Source: Flavobacteriaceae bacterium UJ101
GTDB lineage: Bacteria; Bacteroidota; Bacteroidia; Flavobacteriales; UJ101
Direction of reading: 5' to 3'
Length of the DNA stretch: 64,000 nt
NCBI GenBank assembly: GCA_001880285.1
Contig: CP016269.1
Coordinates: 2,118,501 to 2,182,500, forward strand
Part shown: piece after piece, positions 10,301 to 18,177 of the stretch
How the letters are laid out: the number at the start of each line of letters is the position of its first letter
Position numbering within the stretch: the first letter of the stretch is position 1
Translations under genes and position numbers: made by a program
Notes under the pieces: generated by a model
Seen by the model: the letters and a program-made list of their open reading frames with translations, nothing else
Database searches by the model: none
Told to the model about the DNA's origin: nothing

Positions 10301-10731
10301 AGATTAAAGAAAATGTTATTTTACCAAAAGCCATTCAACAAGCGAAAGGTTTAGGAACTTTAGAAACCAAACTCACTTACGACAAATACGATACCAAAGG
10401 TAATGTATTGCAGTACCACACAGAGGATGGATTATACACAAGTATTATATGGGGCTACAATGGACAATATCCTGTAGCGAAGGTAGAAGGCGCTATATAT
10501 GATGAGATTAGTTCATATGCCAATAACATAGGAAGCTTACGAGCAGGCGTTCCGAAAGCCATGGTGACAACCTATACGTATGAACCCTTAGTAGGTGTGA
10601 CGAGTATTACGGATCCGAATGGACAAGTGCAGCGGTTTGAATATGATGAATTTAATCGTTTAAAGCGTATAAAAGACCATACAGGAAAAGTATTGAAAGC
10701 ATATGATTATCAATATAAAACACAAGAATAA
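7360..10731 (+). CDS. RHS/YD-repeat protein (first RHS component of the locus)
   Basis: An 1123-residue secreted protein with a signal peptide ending near FGFCQ. Residues about 30-110 hold the N-terminal block typical of Bacteroidota RHS proteins (GIPNISIPLYTI, PISLSYHASGIKVNE, VGLGWTLNAGG). The long middle is beta-rich with several Cys (GNCGFYHH, GADGCGHENPWGTCS). The C-terminus has RHS/YD motifs (YDKYDTKGNVLQYHTEDG, ITDPNGQVQRFEYDEFNRL). There is no RHS core and no variable toxin tip, so it likely assembles with, or forms a shell for, the second RHS protein downstream. It is 18 bases from the following coiled-coil gene, which suggests an operon. The last 120 codons resemble the second RHS gene in composition more than the middle does. 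No T9SS domain is seen; the export route is unclear. Confidence 0.8.
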   Translation: MNKYIITTLLSCFFIVFGFCQEDIEKAMIPNIYPVSPNAASLGKYGTYPVNKNNGIPNISIPLYTIKQGDLEVPISLSYHASGIKVNEIASSVGLGWTLNAGGAIVHNIKGIEDFKERNDNSLYKEQGRLPNLENATFNQLYFQYMYGVSLGYSDTGFDEHIYNFNGYSGKFFLDNEEEIVITNRDPLKIEYSPYKKLNNSVDFQKSSTKITDSKGNQYYFGITSRGENINEITDILNDESKLNQNTKDPFVSSSPLTEIISSDRKDTIRFTYNDNEYQPDVDNIGEIYYSRGDVEYLKESITTPYSKIKEKVLSEIHFGKGKVKFINEFDRLDSGSSKLKEIQVLNNSNKIIERIKINTNYFDREGGVNSIFPRQDKTIPHNYTSRYDNKKSLKLESIEIGINAQPKKYQFEYNSKKLPIRTTNKQDYWGYANDYSGKGFLDKQELLLATWEGLAVIKQKFYKGEGSRESNEDFMKAAVLEKIIYPTGGYTFFDFEANKYESVLTDYQKFSKSIYAYGFYTNGDSPGINAGRRVEESFEIPNYEKAVNVKLDIGFSNAINGNPSPANSYISTEGFGTIIGTEGCNNIKQVRGPHEGDRWPSRNYIFNNLKVCQSNLKLVAQEYGVGSDGAGGNPFVSGRVSWEIPIERKEILSMGGLRIKTIKNYDYNNRLLTTKRFNYLKYNVLFPKKQSYLLYVGHQEYYNKISTTPLVPLGLDVSAPIEYIEIEEFDLDRSNNSKGKLVSYYVPTQLDTNYPQDHFKSIGNCGFYHHLGDFYCGGPDWIDHKVFNWDKGHLKREEQYKLNKSKQYILSSKIDNEYIELNLKKYHSNNILTVMPLHSSGITPGADGCGHENPWGTCSQKQGRHVYSMSHFTVGKIALSKTKETLYDDNGENPIITEKEYKYDHPNHFLTETKIKTSDDKEKVEKIFYPDKVDQLSGYTLEEKNTIKKMILLHQIGIPIQKEQYKDLIKLSQTRTLFKEIKENVILPKAIQQAKGLGTLETKLTYDKYDTKGNVLQYHTEDGLYTSIIWGYNGQYPVAKVEGAIYDEISSYANNIGSLRAGVPKAMVTTYTYEPLVGVTSITDPNGQVQRFEYDEFNRLKRIKDHTGKVLKAYDYQYKTQE

Positions 10732-10749
10732 AACTAATTTAAAAAAATA

Positions 10750-12093
10750 ATGAAGATGAAAACAAGAAATATTTTAGCAATAGCAGGAATTGCATTAACT
10801 CATATCGCATATAGTCAAAACATTTTTCCAAAAAGTGGAAATGTAGGAATTGGGACAACTTCTCCTAAAAATTCTTTAGAAATCTATCAATCCTCTGGAG
10901 AAGCTTCACTTAATTTAATTGGTAATGATGAATGTTTATTCAGTACTTATTGTGATTCTGATATTTCCAATATTCAATTTACCAATAAAAACACGAATGT
11001 TAAATCGGCTATAGTTGGTGTTAAAGATTCAAAGAATGTAAATGGAATGGGAATAGATTTTCAAATAGGGTTTAATTCAAAAGGAAAACCAACGACATTA
11101 AGTACTTTGTATTTAAATTCACAGGCTCAAGTTGGAATTGGAACGAAGGATCCTTTAGAAAAATTACATCTTAATGGAAGTATACGAGGAAATATAGGAA
11201 CGGGAGCCTTACGAATTAAATCGGGATCAGGGTATATAGATGTAGGAGCGCAAAATACTTCTTGGGCACATATTTATACAGATCGAGCAAAATTTATATT
11301 TAATAAAGATATATATAGCATTACTAATGGATTTTCTTCTTATGATAATGATTTAATTTTAAGAACCAAGGGAAGTGAGAAGTTGCGAATTACCGATGAG
11401 ACAGGAAATGTGGGAATTGGAACAACAACCCCAACTTATAAATTAGAGACTCGAGGTGATATATATGCCAATGGTGGTTGGTTACGCGTATCAGGTAATT
11501 CAGGTGTCTTTTTTCAAACCCATGGAGGAGGATTTCAAATGACAGATAATACGTGGATACGAACGTATGGGAATAAGAACTTTTACCATAATACAGGGGT
11601 TATGCGAACGGATGGAACCTTTCAAGTAGGATCTGGAGGTGCAAGAATGTTAGTAAAGACGGATGGTAAAGTAGGAATTGGAACAACCAATCCTGATCAA
11701 TTATTAACGGTTAATGGAAACATTCATGCCAAAGAAGTTTTTGTCGATACAGAAGGTCCTTTAGCAGATTATGTATTTGAACAGTATTATGAAGGCTTTT
11801 CTGATTTAAAACCTTCTTATGAAATTCCTACATTAAAAGAGGTTGAGTCTTACACAAAAGCGCATAAACATTTACCAGGTATTCCAACGGCTAAAGAAGT
11901 AAAAGAAAAAGGGTTAAGTCTGGGTACTATGTCAAATTTATTATTAGAAAAGATAGAAGAACTAACCCTTTATACCATTGATCAAGAAAAGAATTTAGAA
12001 AGACTTAATCAAGAAAATGAAATACTTAAGAATCGTTTAGAAAAAATAGAGTTGTTGTTATCAAATCCAAAAGTTAATTCTTATGAAAAATAA
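10750..12093 (+). CDS. Tail-fibre-like coiled-coil protein between two RHS genes
   Basis: 447 residues with an N-terminal signal peptide (cleavage near AYSQ). Four VGIGTxxP motifs (near residues 31, 127, 219 and 307) mark the repeat boundaries seen in trimeric tail-fibre-like proteins. The C-terminal 110 residues carry the conserved block seen in Bacteroidota proteins resembling phage tail-fibre/S74 chaperone regions (DYVFEQYYEGF, HKHLPGIPTAKEV, LGTMSNLLLEKIEELTLY), ending in a heptad-rich coiled coil (NLERLNQENEILKNRLEKI). I see no clear S74 catalytic Ser-Lys pair. Its stop overlaps the start of the downstream RHS gene by 11 bases, so the two are translationally coupled. It probably forms a trimeric stalk or adaptor for the RHS proteins. 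Starts at 10750 and 10756 are both possible. Confidence 0.75.
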   Translation: MKMKTRNILAIAGIALTHIAYSQNIFPKSGNVGIGTTSPKNSLEIYQSSGEASLNLIGNDECLFSTYCDSDISNIQFTNKNTNVKSAIVGVKDSKNVNGMGIDFQIGFNSKGKPTTLSTLYLNSQAQVGIGTKDPLEKLHLNGSIRGNIGTGALRIKSGSGYIDVGAQNTSWAHIYTDRAKFIFNKDIYSITNGFSSYDNDLILRTKGSEKLRITDETGNVGIGTTTPTYKLETRGDIYANGGWLRVSGNSGVFFQTHGGGFQMTDNTWIRTYGNKNFYHNTGVMRTDGTFQVGSGGARMLVKTDGKVGIGTTNPDQLLTVNGNIHAKEVFVDTEGPLADYVFEQYYEGFSDLKPSYEIPTLKEVESYTKAHKHLPGIPTAKEVKEKGLSLGTMSNLLLEKIEELTLYTIDQEKNLERLNQENEILKNRLEKIELLLSNPKVNSYEK

Positions 12094-15000
12094 AATACAG
12101 TTAAGCTTACTGTTTTTTCTGATAACATTGTTTTTTGTTAATGCTCAAGTATTAGAATTAACAGGAATTATAACAGGAACAAAGACGCATCATAAAAAGA
12201 TACATGTTAAAAATGCTCATATAAAAGCTGTTGCCCATTTAAAAATACAGGCATTGGTGATTACCGATCCAACAGTAGATCCTGATCATACTAGTTGTTC
12301 AGGATGTAGAGGAAATACAAATGTTGATTTTTCTAATCAAAACTATATTTATGTACAAGAGCCTTTGGAAGGCGTAAGTAGCGTAACAATGAGTACAAAG
12401 AAAGTACATAGTATCCAATACTTTGATGGATTAGGTAGACCGATGCAGAACATATCGATCAATGCCAGTCCCAATGGGAAAGATATTGTAACACCTGTTG
12501 TATATGATGAATTTGGGAGGCAGGTTAAGGACTATTTACCCTATGGAAGTAGTCAAAATACAGGAGCATATATAGAGAATACGACAGCGATAACAGGTGT
12601 TGAGAATTATTATTCTACACATTATAGTGACATATCGCCTTTTAGTGAGAAGGAGTTAGAAGCTTCTCCCTTAAATCGTGTCTTAAAACAAGCTGCTCCT
12701 GGAGAAGTGTGGAAGAAAGGATCTGGGCATGAGATTGAATTTAACTATCAAACGAACAGGGCTAATGAAGTGAGGCGTTTTGATGTAAATTTAGGAAGTG
12801 GATATGTGCCGAGTTTACAGTCTAATAATTATTATGGAGCAGGACAATTATATAAAACGATTACTAAGGATGAAAATCATGGTTCAGATAGTGGGAATAA
12901 ACATACGATAGAAGAATTTAAAGATAAAGAAGGGCGTGTGGTATTAAAACGAACCTATGATGATACAGGAGCAAAACTAGATACCTATTACGTTTACGAT
13001 ATTTACGGTAATTTAACCTATGTGTTACCTCCCAAACTCAGTAAACAATCAACCATTAACCAAGAACTATTAACCAAACTAGGTTACCAATATCAATATG
13101 ATGAAAGAAATCGTTTGGTAGAGAAACAATTACCAGGTAAAGCGAGAGAGTATCTAGTTTATGATAAGCAAGACCGTTTGGTAGCGACTCAGGATGGGAA
13201 TTTAGAAAAAGATAAAATCTGGATTTTTACTAAATATGATCAATTTGGAAGAGTATTATATACAGGGAAGACAATAGGAAGTGATCGAGGGAATGTTCAA
13301 AGTAGGGTAAATGCTAAAGAGAAGAACAATGAAATAAGTGGAAGTTTTTCGCAAGATGGGATTACGGTACCTTATACCAATAGTAGTGCTTATCCAACAA
13401 ATATAACAGAACTCTTAACGGTGAATATCTACGATCATTATCCAAAAAATGGATCGTCTAGTGTTCCTAATTCAATAGAAGAACAAGAGTTGATTACAGC
13501 GAGTACTACACCTAATTTAAAAGGCTTGAATACGGTAACCTATACGCGCGTATTGCCCAATGGAGGGATAAGAGAAGGTTGGCAAAAAGTATATACTTAT
13601 TATGATTTAAAATCGAGAGCTGTTCGAATTTATAGTAAGAATCATATGGAAGGCTATACGATTAGTGATAGTAAGTTAGATTTTAGAGGGAAACCTGAAT
13701 ATACTAAAATGGTTCATAAAGGAACGAGTGACACTTCAGAACAAACCACTATCACGTATTTTACGTATGATCATGCAGAGCGATTGGTAAAAACTGAGCA
13801 ACAGGATACGGGTAATGGAGTAAAAATTACATTAGCAGAGAATAGCTATGATGAGTTAGGACAATTGCAAAGCAAGAAAGTAGGAAATAATTTACAAGAG
13901 GTCGATTATAAGTACAATATTCGAGGCTGGCTTACGGATATTAATAATGTAGATAAGTTAGAAAAAGATTTGTTTAGTTTTAAGATTCATTATGAAAATG
14001 TGCAAACACCTGATCATGTAGTATCGGGAATTAAGCCTTTATACAATGGAAACATTAGTGAGACGTTTTGGAAAACAGCTAATTCAGGGAATACCCAACG
14101 AGGATATGCTTATAATTATGATGTATTGAATCGAATTAAGAATGGTTATTACCTTAAAAATGGGCAAGCACCTGGATTTTACAATGTAACAGGTATAACC
14201 TATGATGAAAATGGAAATATCGAAACCTTAAATAGAAATGGTACAAGTGATGCTAGTGAAGTATTAATAGATCAGTTGAGTTATGTTTATGATGCAGGGA
14301 ATCGATTATTAAAAGTATCAGATGGAAGTAATAATACTCATGGTTTTAAAGATGGGAATACAGATGGGAATGATTATGAGTATGATGTAAATGGAAACAT
14401 GATTGTAGACAAAAACAAAGGTATTTCTAAAATTGAGTATAATTTCTTAAATTTACCTGAGAAGGTGTTCTTTGAAGATGGCGGAAGAATTGAGTATGTA
14501 TATGATGCCAATGGAACAAAATTACAAAAACGTATTATACTGGCTAATAACCAACAATTAACAACCACCGACTATTTAGATGGTTACCAGTATGTAGATG
14601 GTAAATTAGAGTTTTATCCCCATGCAGAAGGTTATGTGAATATGAAGAGTGGTATACCTGAATATGTGTATAATTATACGGATCATTTAGGGAATGTGCG
14701 AGTGAGTTATGTAAATGAAGATGGAAAAGCAAAGATTGTTGAAGAGAGTAATTACTATCCCTTTGGGTTAAAACATAATGGTTATAATACAGTAATAGAT
14801 CCAATAGCGGAGAAGTATAAGTATGGGTATCAAGGACAAGAGTTACAAGATGAGTTGGATTTGAACTGGTCAAGTTTTAAATGGCGTAATGCAGATCCTG
14901 CAATAGGTAGGTTTATGTCGATTGATCCTTTGGCTGAAAAATATACTTATAATTCTCCTTATGCATTTAGTGAAAATAAATTAGGGTTGGGTAATGAATT

Positions 15001-15616
15001 GGAAGGTCTTGAATTGGCACCATTTAAATATATTGTAGATGCGTACAATAATGCTAGAAATTTTGTAAATGAAGCATATAGAACATATAATGCTGTAACC
15101 TCTTTAGCTGCTAAAGCTAGTAATTATGAAGCAGAAGTTAAAGCAGAAGTAGATGTTAGTATAGGGGCTCAAGGAGGTGTTATTGTTGATAATGCTGGAG
15201 GAGTTGATGTTAATATAGCAAGTGTAGATGTGCTAAAAGTTAAAGTTGGGGCTAAAGTTTCAACTACGGGAGTTGAAAATACTTCGGATATTAGTACTTT
15301 TGATCTAGAAGAAGTTAAAGTGAATCATAGTTTATCAGGAGCAGTTGGAAATGGTGTTGTTGGCGTTGGTGTTGAAGTAAAAAAAGAAAATGTAGTAGAT
15401 TTATCAAATGGAGTTATAGATCATGAAAATAAATCTTCATCATATTCAGGTACAGCAGGAGCCTCGTTTGGACCTACTTCCATAAGTGTTACTGAAACAA
15501 CTGATAGTAAAACTGAACAGAAAACAAATAGTGGAAAATCAGGAGTAGGAGGTTCATTTAATGCTTTAATTGGAGTTGATGTGTTTTTGGGTAATGAAGT
15601 AAAAGAGAAAGAATAA
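12083..15616 (+). CDS. DUF6443 / RHS repeat-associated core protein with a variable C-terminal tip (candidate polymorphic toxin)
   Basis: 1177 residues with a signal peptide ending near FFVNAQ. The DUF6443 region (about 95-210) has YFDGLGRPMQ, PVVYDEFGRQVKDYLPY and the SPLNRVLKQAAPGEVW segment. YD repeats fill the middle (YDIYGNLTYVLP, YDKQDRLVATQDG, YDENGNIETLNRNG). The RHS core spans about 760-950 (YNYTDHLGNVRVSY near 855, SNYYPFGLKHNGYN, YKYGYQGQE, RFMSIDPLAEKY). After the core the sequence switches to a 220-residue Gly/Ser/Val-rich tip (e.g. VGNGVVGVGVEVKKENV) that I cannot match to a toxin. The junction and the candidate immunity gene 5 bases downstream are typical of polymorphic toxins. 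The DNA from 14381 to 14932 is closely repeated in the two displaced cassettes. The toxic activity is inferred. Confidence 0.85.
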   Translation: MKNKIQLSLLFFLITLFFVNAQVLELTGIITGTKTHHKKIHVKNAHIKAVAHLKIQALVITDPTVDPDHTSCSGCRGNTNVDFSNQNYIYVQEPLEGVSSVTMSTKKVHSIQYFDGLGRPMQNISINASPNGKDIVTPVVYDEFGRQVKDYLPYGSSQNTGAYIENTTAITGVENYYSTHYSDISPFSEKELEASPLNRVLKQAAPGEVWKKGSGHEIEFNYQTNRANEVRRFDVNLGSGYVPSLQSNNYYGAGQLYKTITKDENHGSDSGNKHTIEEFKDKEGRVVLKRTYDDTGAKLDTYYVYDIYGNLTYVLPPKLSKQSTINQELLTKLGYQYQYDERNRLVEKQLPGKAREYLVYDKQDRLVATQDGNLEKDKIWIFTKYDQFGRVLYTGKTIGSDRGNVQSRVNAKEKNNEISGSFSQDGITVPYTNSSAYPTNITELLTVNIYDHYPKNGSSSVPNSIEEQELITASTTPNLKGLNTVTYTRVLPNGGIREGWQKVYTYYDLKSRAVRIYSKNHMEGYTISDSKLDFRGKPEYTKMVHKGTSDTSEQTTITYFTYDHAERLVKTEQQDTGNGVKITLAENSYDELGQLQSKKVGNNLQEVDYKYNIRGWLTDINNVDKLEKDLFSFKIHYENVQTPDHVVSGIKPLYNGNISETFWKTANSGNTQRGYAYNYDVLNRIKNGYYLKNGQAPGFYNVTGITYDENGNIETLNRNGTSDASEVLIDQLSYVYDAGNRLLKVSDGSNNTHGFKDGNTDGNDYEYDVNGNMIVDKNKGISKIEYNFLNLPEKVFFEDGGRIEYVYDANGTKLQKRIILANNQQLTTTDYLDGYQYVDGKLEFYPHAEGYVNMKSGIPEYVYNYTDHLGNVRVSYVNEDGKAKIVEESNYYPFGLKHNGYNTVIDPIAEKYKYGYQGQELQDELDLNWSSFKWRNADPAIGRFMSIDPLAEKYTYNSPYAFSENKLGLGNELEGLELAPFKYIVDAYNNARNFVNEAYRTYNAVTSLAAKASNYEAEVKAEVDVSIGAQGGVIVDNAGGVDVNIASVDVLKVKVGAKVSTTGVENTSDISTFDLEEVKVNHSLSGAVGNGVVGVGVEVKKENVVDLSNGVIDHENKSSSYSGTAGASFGPTSISVTETTDSKTEQKTNSGKSGVGGSFNALIGVDVFLGNEVKEKE
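14381..14932 (+). repeat. RHS core DNA shared with the displaced tip cassettes (resident copy)
   Basis: This core-coding segment aligns with 18178-18727 (second displaced cassette) and, in its 3' part, with 16497-16743 (first). Identity includes a 36-base exact match (14656-14691 equals 18450-18485). It supplies the homology for exchange of tips. Confidence 0.8.
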
Positions 15617-15621
15617 GCTAT

Positions 15622-16320
15622 ATGAATAAGTTTGAAGTAAAATATTTTGTTATTTTAATTATCCTTTTAGTAGGATGTAATAAAAAGGAAACAATAATTA
15701 GAAATGACATTAAGTCTATTGGAGAAGTATCTAATAATAAAAGAGTTGGGTATTGGATTTTTGAAAATCTAGAAGGAAAGAAAATTGCTGAAGGTTTTTT
15801 TGAAAATGATTTTCAAGTAGGACAATGGAAATATTCAAAAAAATTATACAATGGAACAAATAATATTGATTGGAATATAATTAAGGATAGCCTGTATACC
15901 TTTAATTTACCTAAAGATTGGAAGATTCTTAAAAAGCAAAAAAAGTGGGAAGATTTTGAAGAAATCTTAACTATTATGCAGTATAATGGAGATTTTATAA
16001 TTAGTAGTAATATAGGTGTTTATAAAGATGCTGGAGGTAAAAGTTTGAAGGAAATAAGAAGCCAGATATCAAGAAGTAATGAAACGGTTTATAAAAATTA
16101 CAAGAATCATTTTACAAGAGAGTTTGAATTGGATGGTTTACCTGTTATGGAGTCACAGGAAACACTTACTTTAGATAATGGTTTAAAAATGTATATGGAA
16201 TGGTATATTTATAAAAGAGGTAATGAAGCATTTTATATTTCCTTTTTTTGTGAAATGGAGAATGCTGAATTATGTCATGGAACATTTTCTGAAATAGGTC
16301 AAAGTTTGGTATTTGATTAA
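15622..16320 (+). CDS. Lipoprotein, candidate immunity protein of the resident RHS tip
   Basis: 232 residues with a lipoprotein signal (ILLVGC, Cys19). Residues 30-65 hold MORN-like strands (RVGYWIFENLEGKKIAEG, FQVGQWKYSKK). The remainder is a mixed alpha/beta domain with YTFNLPKDWKIL and a FFCEMENAELC segment that may form a disulphide. It begins 5 bases after the RHS stop and is followed by a terminator, so it is the last gene of the resident operon. That position is where immunity genes of polymorphic toxins sit, and a lipoprotein would protect at the periplasmic side. The family is not recognised and the immunity role rests on position only. Confidence 0.6.
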   Translation: MNKFEVKYFVILIILLVGCNKKETIIRNDIKSIGEVSNNKRVGYWIFENLEGKKIAEGFFENDFQVGQWKYSKKLYNGTNNIDWNIIKDSLYTFNLPKDWKILKKQKKWEDFEEILTIMQYNGDFIISSNIGVYKDAGGKSLKEIRSQISRSNETVYKNYKNHFTREFELDGLPVMESQETLTLDNGLKMYMEWYIYKRGNEAFYISFFCEMENAELCHGTFSEIGQSLVFD

Positions 16321-16344
16321 GTAGTGATATTAAATAATCATGAG

Positions 16345-16438
16345 GCAGTCCAGTATTAAGGTATTGGGCTGTTTCTTTTTAAACAGGGTGAGTTGTTTTC
16401 TTACGTGTGTAGAGTGTGAAAAGCATCTTATCCCGTTT
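16345..16438. repeat. Cassette-flanking intergenic repeat, left copy
   Basis: This 94-base segment (GCAGTCCA ... TCCCGTTT) is repeated at 19831-19923 with roughly three-quarters identity. It contains a terminator hairpin at its left end. The two copies flank the block with the displaced RHS tips. Confidence 0.7.
16346..16380 (+). terminator. Terminator of the resident RHS operon
   Basis: Stem CAGTCCA (16346-16352) with TGGGCTG (16365-16371), including one G-T pair, followed by TTTCTTTTT. The same hairpin recurs at 19832. Confidence 0.75.
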
Positions 16439-16496
16439 CTCATAAAAAAGATTAACTTTGAAGAAAGGCGTTTTTTGAAAGAATTTTGATTGTAAC

Positions 16497-16743
16497 CATT
16501 TAGGGAATGTACGAGTGTTCTACGTAAAAGGAGATGATGGCAAGGCTAAGATTGTAGAAGAAAGTAACTATTATCCATTTGGTTTGAAACATAAGGGTTA
16601 TAACAACGTAGTAGATCCAATAGCAGAGAAGTATAAGTATGGATATAATGGTAAGGAAGAGCAAGAGGAGCTAGGTTTAGGATGGATTGATTATCAAGCA
16701 AGAAACTACGATCCAGCATTAGGATGTTGGATGAATATAGATT
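16497..16743 (+). repeat. RHS core DNA shared with the resident gene (first displaced copy)
   Basis: Homology to the resident core begins abruptly at 16497 inside the DHLGNVRV codons and ends near the WMNIDL codons. Upstream of 16497 the sequence is unrelated. Confidence 0.8.
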
Positions 16744-17543
16744 TAATGGCTGAAGATCCTAAGCAAATTATGTATTCTCCTTATTCTTATGTATTGAATA
16801 ATCCTCTGTTTTATAACGATCCAACAGGAATGGTTGCTAATCCAATTTATGATGTAGGTGGAAATTTTTTAGGAACGGATGATAAAGGATTACAAGGAAA
16901 AGCTATAGTCATGGATGAAGCTAATTTCACACAAGGAATGAGTCATAATGATGCGATATCAAATAATTTAGGAGTAGAAGGATTGGAAAATACAAAAGCA
17001 GCATCAAATTTAGTTAGTCATTATAAAGGTTTGAAAGATAGACCTGATTATGATGGTTTTGTAACACTTACTGAAGGAGTTGAATGGGCTAAGGCTAACC
17101 CAGGAGCTTTAGATAATCCAACACCTGATAATATGTTATATATAGATGCTTCTAAGTTAGATTATGGAGATTTAAATACTTCAAAGTTCCAAAACGAAAA
17201 TGAATCAACACCTGTGAATTTATTTACAGTAAACAATTTATTGAATGCAGGTTTAAATACAGATTTAAGAGCCACGGTTTATGCATTAGGTCGTGTCAAT
17301 ATGAAATTAACTGACCGCACTTGGGGTAAAGTTCAAATTGTAAATGACTTTAATCAATCAAGTGATAGAGTTACGGATTATGATTGGAATAAGGGAGGAA
17401 CTGGAATGAGAAGTAGAGCAATAAACATAGAACGAGCTCGTACAGGACTTAATGATTCTCATGGGTTTAGAGCATATTATTATGGAAGGGGAACTATTAA
17501 AGGGTCTCCAAGTCGAGGAATTATAACATCATCAATAAATTAA
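16515..17543 (+). CDS. Displaced RHS tip 1: partial RHS core plus alternative C-terminal domain (probably silent cassette)
   Basis: The frame is open only from a TGA at 16476. RHS homology starts at 16497 in HLGNVRV, and the first usable codon is a GTG at 16515; no ATG precedes the core. It therefore lacks signal peptide, DUF6443 and YD repeats. The core portion runs SNYYPFGLKHKGYN, YKYGYNGKEEQEELGLGW, NYDPALG and PYSYVLNNPLFYNDPTG. The tip (about residues 112-342) contains IYDVGGNFLGTDDKG, RATVYALGRVNMKLTDRT, VTDYDWNKGG and SHGFRAYYYGRGTI. I have the impression that this type of tip recurs in Bacteroidota RHS proteins, but I know no assigned activity. The pattern fits an orphan tip awaiting recombination into the resident gene. 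It is followed 11 bases later by a small lipoprotein gene. Confidence 0.75.
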   Translation: MFYVKGDDGKAKIVEESNYYPFGLKHKGYNNVVDPIAEKYKYGYNGKEEQEELGLGWIDYQARNYDPALGCWMNIDLMAEDPKQIMYSPYSYVLNNPLFYNDPTGMVANPIYDVGGNFLGTDDKGLQGKAIVMDEANFTQGMSHNDAISNNLGVEGLENTKAASNLVSHYKGLKDRPDYDGFVTLTEGVEWAKANPGALDNPTPDNMLYIDASKLDYGDLNTSKFQNENESTPVNLFTVNNLLNAGLNTDLRATVYALGRVNMKLTDRTWGKVQIVNDFNQSSDRVTDYDWNKGGTGMRSRAINIERARTGLNDSHGFRAYYYGRGTIKGSPSRGIITSSIN

Positions 17544-17554
17544 AAATAGTTAAA

Positions 17555-18010
17555 ATGAAAAGGATTTATATTTATACTTTGTTTTTTATATCGATAGTTA
17601 TTTTTAACTCATGTTCTAATTGTAAGACATGGGGAGATAATAATTTAGGAGGGGAATTTACCTTATTAGAAGGAGATAAAATTAATGATAGAATTATCAT
17701 TTATTGTATAGGTCGAGAAAATCCAAAAGATTGTTGTACAGGAGGAATTCCAATTGTACCTTCAAGAGAAGATAAAAAAGTAGACTACATAGAATTAACC
17801 AAATATGATGATAGATGGATTATAGCTAAAGGAATTAATTTTGACAAAACTCAGGGATATTGGATTATAGATAAGAAATTTGATACATCTTGGAAATATG
17901 ATGATAATGGGTTGTTTTACAGTCGAATACAAAATCATGTGTTTGGTCCATTTGACAAATTTATTTTTGAAAGCGAGTTAGAAAAAAGAGGTATAAAACT
18001 ACGATTCTAA
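17555..18010 (+). CDS. Small Cys-rich lipoprotein, candidate immunity protein for displaced tip 1
   Basis: 151 residues with a lipoprotein signal (VIFNSC, Cys20). Several further Cys (SNCKTW, IIYCIGREN, KDCCTGG) suggest disulphides in the periplasm. Later strands are rich in aromatic residues (YWIIDKKFDTSWKYDDNG) and the protein ends with VFGPFDKFIFESELEKRG. It follows displaced tip 1 by 11 bases and precedes a terminator, matching the toxin-immunity cassette layout. The family is not recognised; the immunity role is inferred from position. With its own ATG it could be expressed even if the tip is silent. Confidence 0.6.
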   Translation: MKRIYIYTLFFISIVIFNSCSNCKTWGDNNLGGEFTLLEGDKINDRIIIYCIGRENPKDCCTGGIPIVPSREDKKVDYIELTKYDDRWIIAKGINFDKTQGYWIIDKKFDTSWKYDDNGLFYSRIQNHVFGPFDKFIFESELEKRGIKLRF

Positions 18011-18024
18011 TATAGAAAAGAAAA

Positions 18025-18062
18025 ATTGGCTCCACTAGTGCGATCTTCTAACTCGTACCAAT
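18025..18062. repeat. Short ATTGG...CCAAT flanked tract between cassettes
   Basis: ATTGG (18025-18029) and CCAAT (18058-18062) flank a G+C-richer 28-base tract unlike its surroundings, just after immunity candidate 1. It might be a recombination scar. Low certainty. Confidence 0.25.
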
Positions 18063-18093
18063 GAAGTAGTTTAGAGTTTAAAATAGGAAAGAG

Positions 18094-18130
18094 CAGTAAT
18101 TATATGTGTTAAATATAGTTACTGTTTTTT
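18094..18130 (+). terminator. Terminator after displaced cassette 1
   Basis: Stem CAGTAA (18094-18099) with TTACTG (18119-18124), then TTTTTT. A second perfect 9-bp inverted repeat (TTTTAAAGA at 18132-18140 with TCTTTAAAA at 18150-18158) follows immediately. Confidence 0.6.
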
Positions 18131-18177
18131 GTTTTAAAGATAATTGAGATCTTTAAAATAACAATCAAGATTATTGG

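Noticed and set aside
14544-14873. A 109-codon minus-strand open frame within the RHS core
   Set aside because: It is a shadow of the highly constrained RHS core codons on the opposite strand, with an implausible His/Tyr/Leu-rich product.
16515-17543. Treating displaced tip 1 as a normal stand-alone gene
   Set aside because: It starts inside RHS core codons without ATG or signal peptide; it is listed, but as a probable silent cassette.
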